DNA of 6,318 nucleotides from CAYSIX01 sp964431205 (GTDB lineage: Bacteria > Planctomycetota > Phycisphaerae > Phycisphaerales > Phycisphaeraceae): NCBI GenBank assembly GCA_964431205.1, contig CAYSIX010000230.1:1-6318 (forward strand). The letters run 5' to 3'. Below the pieces are notes generated by a model. It saw only the letters and a list, made by a program, of their open reading frames with translations, ran no database searches and was not told the DNA's origin. The number at the start of each line of letters is the position of its first letter. The first letter of the stretch is position 1. The position numbers and the translations under genes are program-made. Of this stretch, positions 1 through 5,646 are shown one piece after another.

Positions 1-248
1 GGTGCGGGCTCGGCCTGCGCCGCCGCGAGCGGTGGGGGGCTGTCGGGCGGGGCGGCGATCCCCGGCGACCGACCGCGTTGGCGCAGCTCGACGAACTTCG
101 AGTAATCGCCCGTGCACGTGCCGGCGGGGGGGTGAACGGCGGCGCGCTGGTCCGGCGGCGTCGTGTCGGGCGCGGCCGAGCGGCGCCGCAGCGCCTCGAG
201 CACCTGCCGCGTGATCTGCTCGACGAGTTGTGGGTCGATCTCGGCCAT
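1..248 (-). CDS. Unrecognised protein with a BMC encapsulation-peptide-like N-terminus (5' part only)
   Basis: The first 82 codons are visible; the rest lies beyond the left edge. Residues 4-20 (IDPQLVEQITRQVLEAL) form an amphipathic helix of the encapsulation-peptide type. It lines up without gaps with the N-termini of the aldehyde dehydrogenase and PduL in this operon. A Pro/Ala/Asp-rich linker follows (about 24-43), then a short ordered-looking segment with TCTGDYSKF at about 45-53, then another Pro/Ala-rich stretch. This helix-linker-domain layout is typical of proteins carried inside the shell. ATG 248 is chosen because the frame upstream reaches a stop at 303-305 with no other start codon; no good Shine-Dalgarno is seen. 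It lies 54 nt after the EutN gene and is probably the next gene of the operon. I do not recognise the family, so cargo enzyme or scaffold remain open. Codon phase and the matching helix make a real gene likely. Confidence 0.72.
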   Translation of the reverse strand, partial: MAEIDPQLVEQITRQVLEALRRRSAAPDTTPPDQRAAVHPPAGTCTGDYSKFVELRQRGRSPGIAAPPDSPPPLAAAQAEPA

Positions 249-302
249 GCGTTCGCGTCGTCGTGTTCGTTCATCCTTGTTCGTGCCGGGCGGCCGGCGT
301 GT

Positions 303-560
303 TCAGTCGTCCACGATGCCGAGCGTCCACCACCGCGCGGGGCTGTTGTCGTGACCCAGCAGCTCGCGCAGGCCCTGGCCGTCGCTGGTGATGATCACCC
401 GGTCGCCCCGGCCCGCGCCGAGCTGATCGAGCACCAGCACCGGGTCGCCGACGGGCTGCCGCTCGTTGCCGAGCATGCGACAGACCAGCAGCTTGCGCCC
501 GGCGATCGACGGGTGCCGCACCGTGCTCGTCGCTCGACCTGTGACCATGGCGTGCTGCAT
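303..560 (-). CDS. EutN/CcmL-family BMC vertex pentamer (BMC-P), short form
   Basis: An 85-residue protein, the usual length for a single-domain EutN/CcmL protein. Family features seen are an N-terminal strand ending in TVRHPSIAGRKLLV (about 13-26), the glycine-rich turn LGAGRGD (47-53) that borders the pentamer's central opening, and a C-terminal strand ending GIVDD. Pentamers of this family cap the vertices of the microcompartment shell. ATG 560 is preferred to ATG 548 because MQHAMVTG aligns with the usual MQxAxVxG opening. The upstream Shine-Dalgarno is weak (GGAAC). The gene follows the aldehyde dehydrogenase after 99 nt, one of the two longest gaps among the BMC genes, filled with inverted tandem repeats. 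It has no insertion, unlike the second EutN protein at 2087-2458, so the two probably fill different vertex roles. Confidence 0.92.
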   Translation of the reverse strand: MQHAMVTGRATSTVRHPSIAGRKLLVCRMLGNERQPVGDPVLVLDQLGAGRGDRVIITSDGQGLRELLGHDNSPARWWTLGIVDD

Positions 561-565
561 GAAAC

Positions 566-655
566 GTTCCGAGTTCCGAGTTTCAGGTTTCGAGGCGGGC
601 GTCTCGAGGCCGTCTGCGTTCTCTCGCTCGAAACGGAAAGCTCGAAACCCGAAAC
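566..655. repeat. Inverted pair of period-7 tandem repeats between the aldehyde dehydrogenase and EutN genes
   Basis: On the plus strand, 566-593 is four 7-mers: GTTCCGA twice, then GTTTCAG and GTTTCGA. On the minus strand, 655-628 is also four 7-mers: GTTTCGG, GTTTCGA, GCTTTCC and GTTTCGA. The two blocks face each other across 34 nt. In the operon's mRNA, 656-641 can pair with 594-579 to give a 16-bp stem with a single G-U wobble. A second GTTTCGAG copy (634-627) could compete for the same partner at 594-587. It fills the gap from the dehydrogenase stop to the EutN start. The function is unknown; it could be an mRNA-processing or attenuating structure, or simply a dispersed intergenic repeat. 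Confidence 0.85.
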
Positions 656-659
656 TTTT

Positions 660-2090
660 TTACACCGTTCTCAGCGAGCCGCTGACCGACGCGCGGCGGA
701 AGCGCGTGAACGTCAGCGGGTTCGTGATCCCCTCGCCCGTGGGGGTGGCGATCGAGTAGCTGGGATAGCCCTCACCGCCGACGCCCAGGCCCGCCGTGCA
801 CGGCCCGTTGGCGACGAAGATCGTCGTGTTCATCACGCGGCCCATCCGCGTGATGTGCTCGAGGTTGTTCGAGTGAATGATCGCCGTGTGGCCGAACCCG
901 TGCTCGTGCTTCACGGCCAGACGCAGGCCCTCATCGAAGTCACGCACGGGCACGAAGGGGACGAACGGCATCATCTGCTCTTCGGGCACGAACGGGTTGT
1001 CCTCGCTCGTGCGGCCGAACAGCAGGTCCGTCCCCTCGGGCACGCGGGCGCCGGCGGCCTCGGCCAGCACCGGGACGTCCCGCCCGATCAGGTCCTTGCT
1101 CACCGCGTAGTGGCTCTTGTGCCGCTCGAAGGCGGCGGCCGTCAACCGCTCGATCTGACCCGCGTCGAGCTCCGCTGCGCCGGCGCGACGCATCGCCGCC
1201 ATCATCGGGTCGAACACCGACTCGACGACGAAGACCTCCTTCTCGCCGATGCACAGCAGGTTGTTGTCGAACGCCGCCCCCGCGATGATCGAACGCGCGG
1301 CGCGGTCGAGGTCGGCCGACTCATCGACGACCACGGGCGGGTTGCCCGGCCCGGCGACGATCGCACGCTTGGCCTGCTTCATCGCCGCGCGGGCCACGGC
1401 CGGTCCGCCCGTCACCACCAGCAGCGGGACGTCCGGGTGCGCGAAGATCGCGTTGGCCGACTCGATCGTCGGCGGGTCGATGATGCACAGCAGCGGGTCG
1501 ATCCCGAAGTCGTCGCGGATCATCCGGTTGTACGCGTCCGCCGCCAGCGCCGCCGAACGGTGCCCCGACGGGTGCGCGTTGATCACCATCGCGTTGCCCG
1601 CGGCGATCATGTTGATCGCGTTGGCCGTCATCGTCGGGATCGAGTGCGTCACCGGCGTGATCACGCCCAGCACGCCCCACGGCGCCGCCTCGTCCAGGCT
1701 CACCCCCTCGTCGCCGCTGTGCGCCGCCGTCCGCAGATACTCCACGCCCGGGACCTTCTCCAGAAGTTGGAGCTTGACGACCTTGTGATCCAGCCGACCC
1801 ATCTTTGTCTCGTTCAGCTCGAACTCGCCCCACGCCTCGGCGTTATCCAGCGCGAGCTGCTTGATCCGCTTGCAGATCCCGTCGCGCACCGAGAGGCCCG
1901 CCTCGGCGAGCTGTGCCTGCGCCCGTGTCGCGACGCGCACCGCCTCGTCCACGTCGGCGAACCGGCCACTCGCCCCGCCGCGTCCGTTCGAGCCCGCCGC
2001 AGCGCCGCGCACCGCCGTCCCCGGGCCCAATCGGTCCAGCACCTCCTGCACGACGCTCTCGATCAGTTGCGTGTCCACCGCGGCGCTCAT
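660..2090 (-). CDS. CoA-acylating aldehyde dehydrogenase (PduP/EutE-like), encapsulated
   Basis: A 476-residue aldehyde dehydrogenase of the BMC CoA-acylating type, expected to oxidise an aldehyde (propionaldehyde or lactaldehyde class) with NAD+ and CoA to acyl-CoA. Residues 5-21 (VDTQLIESVVQEVLDRL) form the encapsulation helix. A Gly/Ala/Arg-rich linker (22-43) joins it to the ALDH fold (about 44-476). The catalytic cysteine is C280 in FDNNLLCIGEKEV, the sequence context seen in PduP. The nucleotide-binding region includes TGGPAVARAAMK (227-238) and AGPGNPPVVVDESAD (246-260). The start is well supported by AGAGGA at 2102-2097, six bases before ATG 2090. The ATG overlaps the stop of the upstream EutN gene in an ATGA, so translation is probably coupled. 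The general class is secure; the exact substrate is inferred from context. Confidence 0.95.
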   Translation of the reverse strand: MSAAVDTQLIESVVQEVLDRLGPGTAVRGAAAGSNGRGGASGRFADVDEAVRVATRAQAQLAEAGLSVRDGICKRIKQLALDNAEAWGEFELNETKMGRLDHKVVKLQLLEKVPGVEYLRTAAHSGDEGVSLDEAAPWGVLGVITPVTHSIPTMTANAINMIAAGNAMVINAHPSGHRSAALAADAYNRMIRDDFGIDPLLCIIDPPTIESANAIFAHPDVPLLVVTGGPAVARAAMKQAKRAIVAGPGNPPVVVDESADLDRAARSIIAGAAFDNNLLCIGEKEVFVVESVFDPMMAAMRRAGAAELDAGQIERLTAAAFERHKSHYAVSKDLIGRDVPVLAEAAGARVPEGTDLLFGRTSEDNPFVPEEQMMPFVPFVPVRDFDEGLRLAVKHEHGFGHTAIIHSNNLEHITRMGRVMNTTIFVANGPCTAGLGVGGEGYPSYSIATPTGEGITNPLTFTRFRRASVSGSLRTV

Positions 2091-2458
2091 CGATCATCCT
2101 CTTTCGTGTTCATCTCGTGACCCACGATCCGTCGGCCCATCACGACCGCCTCGTCCACGATGCCCACCACCACCGCGTCCGTCGGCACCTTCTGGCAGTC
2201 CGACGCCATCCGCGCGCTCGAGCCCTGCACGATCAGCACGAGCTGGCCCTCGCCCGCGCCGATCGAGTCCAGGGCCACGATTGCCCGGCCGGTGACCTCG
2301 AACCGACCGCGGCCCGCCGGCCGACCCTCGGCGTTCGCGGCCTCCGACGGGTCGTCGTACTCGACCTTCAACGGCTCGACCAGCAGGAGCTTGCGCCCCT
2401 TGATCGCCGGGTCCTTCGCCGTCGCGACGATGTGGCCTCTTACGCGTCCGAGGAACAT
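2087..2458 (-). CDS. EutN/CcmL-family BMC vertex pentamer (BMC-P), long form
   Basis: A 123-residue EutN/CcmL protein, well above the usual 85-100. It has the family's N-terminal strand with KGRKLLLVEPL (20-30), the glycine-rich turn IGAGEG (66-71), and GIVDE (99-103). The extra length comes from a charged insertion at about 33-55, between the first strands and the pore turn, and from a polar tail after 104 ending in Lys/Glu/Asp. The protein should form pentamers at shell vertices. Its stop codon overlaps the ATG of the aldehyde dehydrogenase (ATGA, 2090-2087), which ties the levels of this pentamer to a cargo enzyme. No clear Shine-Dalgarno precedes ATG 2458, unlike the BMC-H genes, suggesting weaker initiation, as fits a vertex protein needed in few copies. 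A 121-nt gap with period-8 repeats lies upstream. Confidence 0.92.
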   Translation of the reverse strand: MFLGRVRGHIVATAKDPAIKGRKLLLVEPLKVEYDDPSEAANAEGRPAGRGRFEVTGRAIVALDSIGAGEGQLVLIVQGSSARMASDCQKVPTDAVVVGIVDEAVVMGRRIVGHEMNTKEDDR

Positions 2459-2466
2459 GGGAAAAT

Positions 2467-2576
2467 CCAGTGGTCAAGTGACCCAGTGGCCCAGTGGCGC
2501 GGCGGTTCAGGTCAGCGGTCCCGTGCGTCGTTGGCGAATCACGGAACATCCCTGGCCACTTGATCACTCGGCCAGT
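2467..2576. repeat. Inverted pair of period-8 tandem repeats between the BMC-H H1 and long EutN genes
   Basis: On the plus strand, 2467-2498 is four 8-mers: CCAGTGGT, CAAGTGAC, then CCAGTGGC twice. In the other orientation, 2553-2576 is three 8-mers: TGGCCACT, TGATCACT and CGGCCAGT. A 54-nt spacer separates the blocks. In the mRNA they can pair over about 13 bases around CACTTGA and CACT, with one wobble and one mismatch. The element begins four bases after the H1 stop and ends eight bases before the EutN ATG. The design matches the period-7 element at 566-655, although the unit differs in length and sequence. Function unknown. Confidence 0.82.
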
Positions 2577-2579
2577 CTT

Positions 2580-2843
2580 TCACAGCTTCGACACGTCCTC
2601 GTGCGGCCGGGCGATCACGTGCACGCTCAACACCTCGCCGACGCGCCGGGCCGCGTCCGCGCCGGCGTCCACCGCCGCCTTCACCGCCGCCACGTCCCCC
2701 TCGACCATCACCGACACGTAGCCGCTGCCGACCTTGTCCTTGCGGACGAACTTGACGTCCGCGGCCTTGAGCGCCACGTCCGTCGCCTCGATCGCCGGGA
2801 TCAAACCCTTCGTCTCGATCAATCCGATTGCCTGTTGGGCCAT
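2580..2843 (-). CDS. BMC-H shell hexamer H1 (pore GSG)
   Basis: An 87-residue single-domain hexamer forming the shell facets. The opening MAQQAIGLIETKG is typical. The hexamer-edge lysine is K26 (ALKAADV), and the matching arginine is R79 in HVIARPH, both at the same positions as in PduA. The pore loop is KVGSGYV (37-43), with the canonical GSG tripeptide at 39-41 that lines a narrow polar pore. The start is supported by GGAG at 2856-2853, nine bases before the ATG. It lies 45 nt after ackA. It is one of three hexamer paralogues here and the only one with an unchanged GSG pore, so it is the best candidate for the general metabolite-conducting facet protein. Confidence 0.95.
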   Translation of the reverse strand: MAQQAIGLIETKGLIPAIEATDVALKAADVKFVRKDKVGSGYVSVMVEGDVAAVKAAVDAGADAARRVGEVLSVHVIARPHEDVSKL

Positions 2844-2888
2844 GTCTGCTCACTCCGGTTCAATTGATCGGCCGAGCTCGCTCGACCG

Positions 2889-4091
2889 TTACACGTGGCT
2901 CTGCTGCAATACCTCCACCGTCTGACGCGCCACGACCAGTTCCTCGTTGGTCGGCACGATCCAGACCTGCGTCCTGCTCTCGTCGGCGTCGAGCCGCCGC
3001 TCGCGGTCGCCGTCGGCGTCGCGGTTCCGCCAGCGGTCCAGCACGATGCCGGCGTAATCCATGTCGGCGCAGATCGCCTCACGCACGCGCGCCGCGTGTT
3101 GACCGATCCCGCCTGTGAACACGATCGCGTCGGCGCCGCTGAGCACCGCCAGATACGCGCCGAGGTAGTGCCGGCAGGACTCGACGAACGCGTCGATCGC
3201 CAACCGCGCCCGCTCGTCGCCGCCGTCTGCCGCGCGCTCGACCTCGCGCAGGTCCGCGCTGACGCCGCTGATCCCCAGCAGTCCGCCCTCGCGGCCGAGC
3301 CGGTCGAACACACGGTCCAGGTCCGGCTCCTCCCGCAGGATCGTCCGCAGCGCGAACGCGTCGAAGTCGCCCACGCGGTTGTTGTGGAACACGCCGCTCT
3401 GGGGTGTCGTGCCCATGCTCGTGGCCACGCTGTCGCCCGCGTCGATCGCACAGATCGAGCACGACCCGCCCAGGTGCAGGCTGATGACCTTGTGCTTCTT
3501 CGGTGCCAGCTTCGCCATGCGCTCGGCGATGTAGCGGTGGCTGGCGCCGTGGAACCCATAGCGGCGCACGCCCAGCCGCTCGGTCCAGTCGTGCGGGATG
3601 GCGTACACCTGTCGGGCCAGCGGGATCGTCTGGTGGAAGGCGGTCTCGAACGCGGCGACCTGCGCGACGCGCGGCAGACGCTGGCGGAACGAACGCATGG
3701 CCGCGATGTACGGCGGGTTGTGCGCCGGCGCCAGCGGGCTGAAGCGTTCCATTGTCGCCAGCACGTCGTCGTCCACGCGGACGGCGCCGCTGATCGGCCC
3801 GCCGTGCACCGCCTTGAACCCGATCGCCTCGACCGCGTCGATCGACTCGATCGCGCCCCGCGCCGTGAGGCGGTCCAGGTGCAGCTCGATCGCCGCCGCG
3901 TGATCGGGCAGGTCCGCTTGGCCTGCGTCGCGCTGGTCGCCCGCGTCGATCGACCACGCGCCGCCGCCCTGCCCGATTCGCTCGGCGCTGCCCGTCGCCA
4001 GCACGCGCTCGGGCTCGTGCGGCGAGTCGGGCATGTCGAAGAGCTTGTACTTGAAGCTCGTCGAGCCGAGGTTGGCGACCAGGACGATCAT
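2889..4091 (-). CDS. ackA: Acetate/propionate kinase family protein (AckA-like)
   Basis: A 400-residue acetokinase, full length for the family. It should convert acyl-phosphate and ADP to carboxylate and ATP, the energy-yielding end of the BMC pathway. The opening VANLGSTSFKYKLF holds N7. Other family motifs seen are AVHGG (94-98), APAHNPPYIAAM (121-132), ETAFHQTIP (149-157), RRYGFHGASH with H181, HLGGSCSI (206-213), NRVGDFD with R239, FTGGIGQ (325-331) and PTNEEL with E384. Compared with the well-studied Methanosarcina enzyme, the usual Arg91 position is K93 and the usual Asp148 position is E149. ATG 4091 is chosen because the conserved N-terminus begins there; a start at 4139 would add a 16-residue basic tail unlike the family. 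No encapsulation helix is present, so the enzyme is probably cytosolic. Preferred acyl group unknown. Confidence 0.93.
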   Translation of the reverse strand: MIVLVANLGSTSFKYKLFDMPDSPHEPERVLATGSAERIGQGGGAWSIDAGDQRDAGQADLPDHAAAIELHLDRLTARGAIESIDAVEAIGFKAVHGGPISGAVRVDDDVLATMERFSPLAPAHNPPYIAAMRSFRQRLPRVAQVAAFETAFHQTIPLARQVYAIPHDWTERLGVRRYGFHGASHRYIAERMAKLAPKKHKVISLHLGGSCSICAIDAGDSVATSMGTTPQSGVFHNNRVGDFDAFALRTILREEPDLDRVFDRLGREGGLLGISGVSADLREVERAADGGDERARLAIDAFVESCRHYLGAYLAVLSGADAIVFTGGIGQHAARVREAICADMDYAGIVLDRWRNRDADGDRERRLDADESRTQVWIVPTNEELVVARQTVEVLQQSHV

Positions 4092-4153
4092 GGCGAGGCT
4101 CGTGCCCAAGGGGCGTCTCCGCGCCGCGGCGCGCATCACGCGACGCGCCGGGT

Positions 4154-4414
4154 TCAGAAGTTGGCGACCAGCGACTCGTGCGGACGCGCGATCACGTGGG
4201 CGGCGACCAGCTCGCCGACGCGACCGGCCGCCGCGGCGCCGGCGTCCACCGCCGCCTTCACCGACCCCACGTCGCCCTCGACCACCACCGTCACGTACGC
4301 CCCGCCGATCCCCACCGACTTGACGAGCCGAACGTCGGCGGCCTTGAGCATCGCGTCGGTCGCCTCGACCAGGCCGACCTGACCGCGGGTTTCAATCATG
4401 CCTAATGCGCTCAT
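4154..4414 (-). CDS. BMC-H shell hexamer H2 (pore GGA)
   Basis: An 86-residue hexamer-forming shell protein. The edge lysine is K24 (MLKAADV), and the arginine is R77 in HVIARPH, so packing into facets is expected. The pore loop reads GIGGAYV, so the tripeptide aligned with the canonical GSG is GGA (37-39) and the preceding lysine of the other two paralogues is lost. This makes the pore rim less polar and smaller in side-chain volume. A strong Shine-Dalgarno, AGGAG (4426-4422), sits seven bases before the ATG. The neighbours are H3 (78 nt upstream) and ackA (62 nt downstream). The protein probably forms mixed facets with H1 and H3; which metabolite it passes cannot be read from sequence. Confidence 0.95.
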   Translation of the reverse strand: MSALGMIETRGQVGLVEATDAMLKAADVRLVKSVGIGGAYVTVVVEGDVGSVKAAVDAGAAAAGRVGELVAAHVIARPHESLVANF

Positions 4415-4492
4415 CAGCGTTCTCCTGAGGGAAGTTCTCGTCGTCGCCGCGCCGTGTCGCTGGGCGCGGGTCGCTGCGAAATCGGGGTGCGG

Positions 4493-4780
4493 TCAGGCTT
4501 TCTTGGGCTTGGCCGGCAGCATTGAGCCCAGCTCATCGTGCGGTCGCGGGATCACGTGCACGCCCAGGACGCTGCCGATCCTGCCGGCAGCCGAGGCGCC
4601 GGCCTCGACCGCGGCCTTGACCGCCGCCACGTCCCCGCTGACGAAGCTGGTGACCAGACCCGCGCCGACCTTGTCCCAGCCGATCATCTGGACGTTGGCG
4701 GCCTTGAGCATCGCGTCGCTGGCCTCGATCAGCGAGACCAGGCCCTTGGTTTCGATCATGCCGATTGCCGGTTGTGCCAT
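4493..4780 (-). CDS. BMC-H shell hexamer H3 (pore GAG, lysine-rich tail)
   Basis: A 95-residue BMC-H protein, somewhat longer than H1 and H2. The edge lysine is K26 (MLKAANV), and R79 lies in HVIPRPH. The pore loop is KVGAGLV, giving GAG at 39-41. The strand after the pore, SFVSGDV, differs from the VVEGDV/MVEGDV of the paralogues. After the conserved core, a tail from about 82 ends in LPAKPKKA; the two other hexamers lack it. Such tails project from a hexamer face and could bind cargo or other shell parts, which is inference. GGAG (4792-4789) lies eight bases before the ATG. It follows pduL after 43 nt and is the first shell gene transcribed, so it may be abundant. Confidence 0.95.
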   Translation of the reverse strand: MAQPAIGMIETKGLVSLIEASDAMLKAANVQMIGWDKVGAGLVTSFVSGDVAAVKAAVEAGASAAGRIGSVLGVHVIPRPHDELGSMLPAKPKKA

Positions 4781-4823
4781 GTTCTGTTCTCCAGCGCGGC
4801 CGAGCCGCGTCGCTTCGGGACCG

Positions 4824-5519
4824 TTACTTGATCAGTTCCATGTGCGTGGCGGTGCTGAGGTGGCAGGCGTTGCCCTCATCGGTGTCGATGTGCACCTCGA
4901 GCTTGACGCGCGGGTGGACGCGGACGATCACGCGGTCGAACGTCAGGCCGCAGGGCCCGTCGACGCGCAGCTTCATGGCGTCACCGTCGCGGACGCCGAA
5001 GTGGTCGGCGTCGTCGGGGTGCATGTGGACGTGGCGTTGAGCGCGGATGATGCCGCGGTCCAGGTTCAGGGCGCCGTGCGGGCCGACGAGCACGCCGCCG
5101 GGCGTGCCGTCGTGGTTGCCGCTGATGCGCAGGGGCAGGTCGATGCCGAGAAAGACGCCGTCGGTGTAGGAGAGCTCGACCTGGTTGTAGTCGCGTGTGG
5201 GCCCGAGGATGCGGACGTTGGGGATCATGCGGTTGCGTGGGCCGATGAGGTTGACCGTCTGCTCGGAGGCGAACTCGCCGTCCTGGTAGAGGTCCTTGTG
5301 TTTTGTCAGCCGCGCCCCGCGGCCGAACAGGGTTTCAAGCGCCTCGTCGGTGACGTGGACGTGTCGGGCCGAGACGTTGACCACCAGGGGATTCGGGCCG
5401 TGGCGTCGGCGGTCGCCCGGGGTCGCGGGGCGAGCGCGGCCGTTGAGCCGTTCGTGCAGGACCCGGCGAACGAGACGCTCGACTTCGGGGCGATCGAGGG
5501 TGGAAGCTGCCGTCACCAT
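4824..5519 (-). CDS. pduL: PduL-type phosphate acyltransferase, encapsulated
   Basis: A 231-residue PduL (two PTAC domains), unrelated in fold to Pta. It exchanges CoA of acyl-CoA for phosphate, giving acyl-phosphate and recycling CoA in the lumen. Residues 8-25 (LDRPEVERLVRRVLHERL) form the encapsulation helix, followed by a basic linker (26-43). Likely metal ligands are H53 and H55 (SARHVHVT), E115 (NQVELS), H163 and H165 (QRHVHMH) and H210 (VHIDTDEGNA), which match the six-ligand dinuclear zinc site known for the family. ATG 5519 is preferred over ATG 5549: the ten codons between include AAT, GTA and TTA, unlike the GC-rich usage of the gene body, and the shorter form puts the helix near the terminus as in homologues. 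Neither start has a clear Shine-Dalgarno. It is the first gene of the operon in this window. Confidence 0.93.
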   Translation of the reverse strand: MVTAASTLDRPEVERLVRRVLHERLNGRARPATPGDRRRHGPNPLVVNVSARHVHVTDEALETLFGRGARLTKHKDLYQDGEFASEQTVNLIGPRNRMIPNVRILGPTRDYNQVELSYTDGVFLGIDLPLRISGNHDGTPGGVLVGPHGALNLDRGIIRAQRHVHMHPDDADHFGVRDGDAMKLRVDGPCGLTFDRVIVRVHPRVKLEVHIDTDEGNACHLSTATHMELIK

Positions 5520-5530
5520 ATGACGCGTTA

Positions 5531-5559
5531 AGCGTACATTCTGGGCCATGCGGTGTCAA
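5531..5559 (-). promoter_or_regulatory. Possible sigma70-type promoter for the BMC operon
   Basis: On the minus strand a perfect TTGACA (5559-5554) is followed after 17 nt by TACGCT (5536-5531), which matches the -10 consensus at three of six positions. It lies in an AT-richer patch of an otherwise GC-rich region. Transcription would begin about six or seven bases further on, only a few bases before ATG 5519, giving an almost leaderless message. The weak -10 keeps confidence low, and another start site further upstream in the 5560-5665 gap is possible. Confidence 0.3.
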
Positions 5560-5623
5560 TATTTGCCATATAGTTTCAGAACTTCGCATGTACGACATCT
5601 GGATAGGGCGGGGGCGGTTACGT

Positions 5624-5646
5624 AAGCATCTGATAAATCAGTGCTT
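5624..5646. promoter_or_regulatory. Inverted repeat: operator candidate or end structure of the M48 gene
   Basis: AAGCA, one unpaired T, CTGAT, AA, ATCAG, TGCTT: two five-base pairs of arms around a two-base centre. It sits 19 nt past the M48 stop and about 105 nt before the pduL ATG. It overlaps by two bases a perfect TTACGTAA palindrome at 5618-5625. No T-run follows on the minus strand, so it is a poor intrinsic terminator. A dimeric repressor site (for example a DeoR-type regulator, common near sugar BMC loci) is as plausible, by inference only. Confidence 0.45.

Noticed and set aside
579..661. Intrinsic terminator on the plus strand (stem 579-594/641-656 followed by six T)
   Set aside because: No plus-strand gene leads into it and the loop is 46 nt; better explained by the repeat arrays.
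78..2120. Plus-strand open frame of 680 codons
   Set aside because: Antisense shadow of the aldehyde dehydrogenase and neighbours in GC-rich DNA; its product is Arg/His-rich, with no recognisable domain.
2467..2576. CRISPR-like array
   Set aside because: Units are only 8 bases and abut each other without unique spacers, and no cas gene is near.
4120..4133. Perfect 14-bp palindrome CGCGCCGCGGCGCG between BMC-H H2 and ackA
   Set aside because: Composed only of G and C in very GC-rich DNA, where such palindromes arise often; no second supporting signal.
4089..4139. Earlier start for ackA at 4139
   Set aside because: Adds 16 mostly basic and Ala residues before the conserved MIVLVANLGS opening; family members start at the latter.
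2895..4382. Plus-strand open frame of 495 codons
   Set aside because: Runs antisense to ackA and a BMC-H gene; low-complexity Arg/Val/Asp content and no family features.
4398..5531. Plus-strand open frame of 377 codons
   Set aside because: Antisense to BMC-H H3 and PduL, both of which are clear family members on the minus strand.
5517..5549. Earlier start for pduL at 5549
   Set aside because: The ten extra codons use AT-rich triplets unlike the gene and overlap a possible promoter; kept as the alternative, not excluded.
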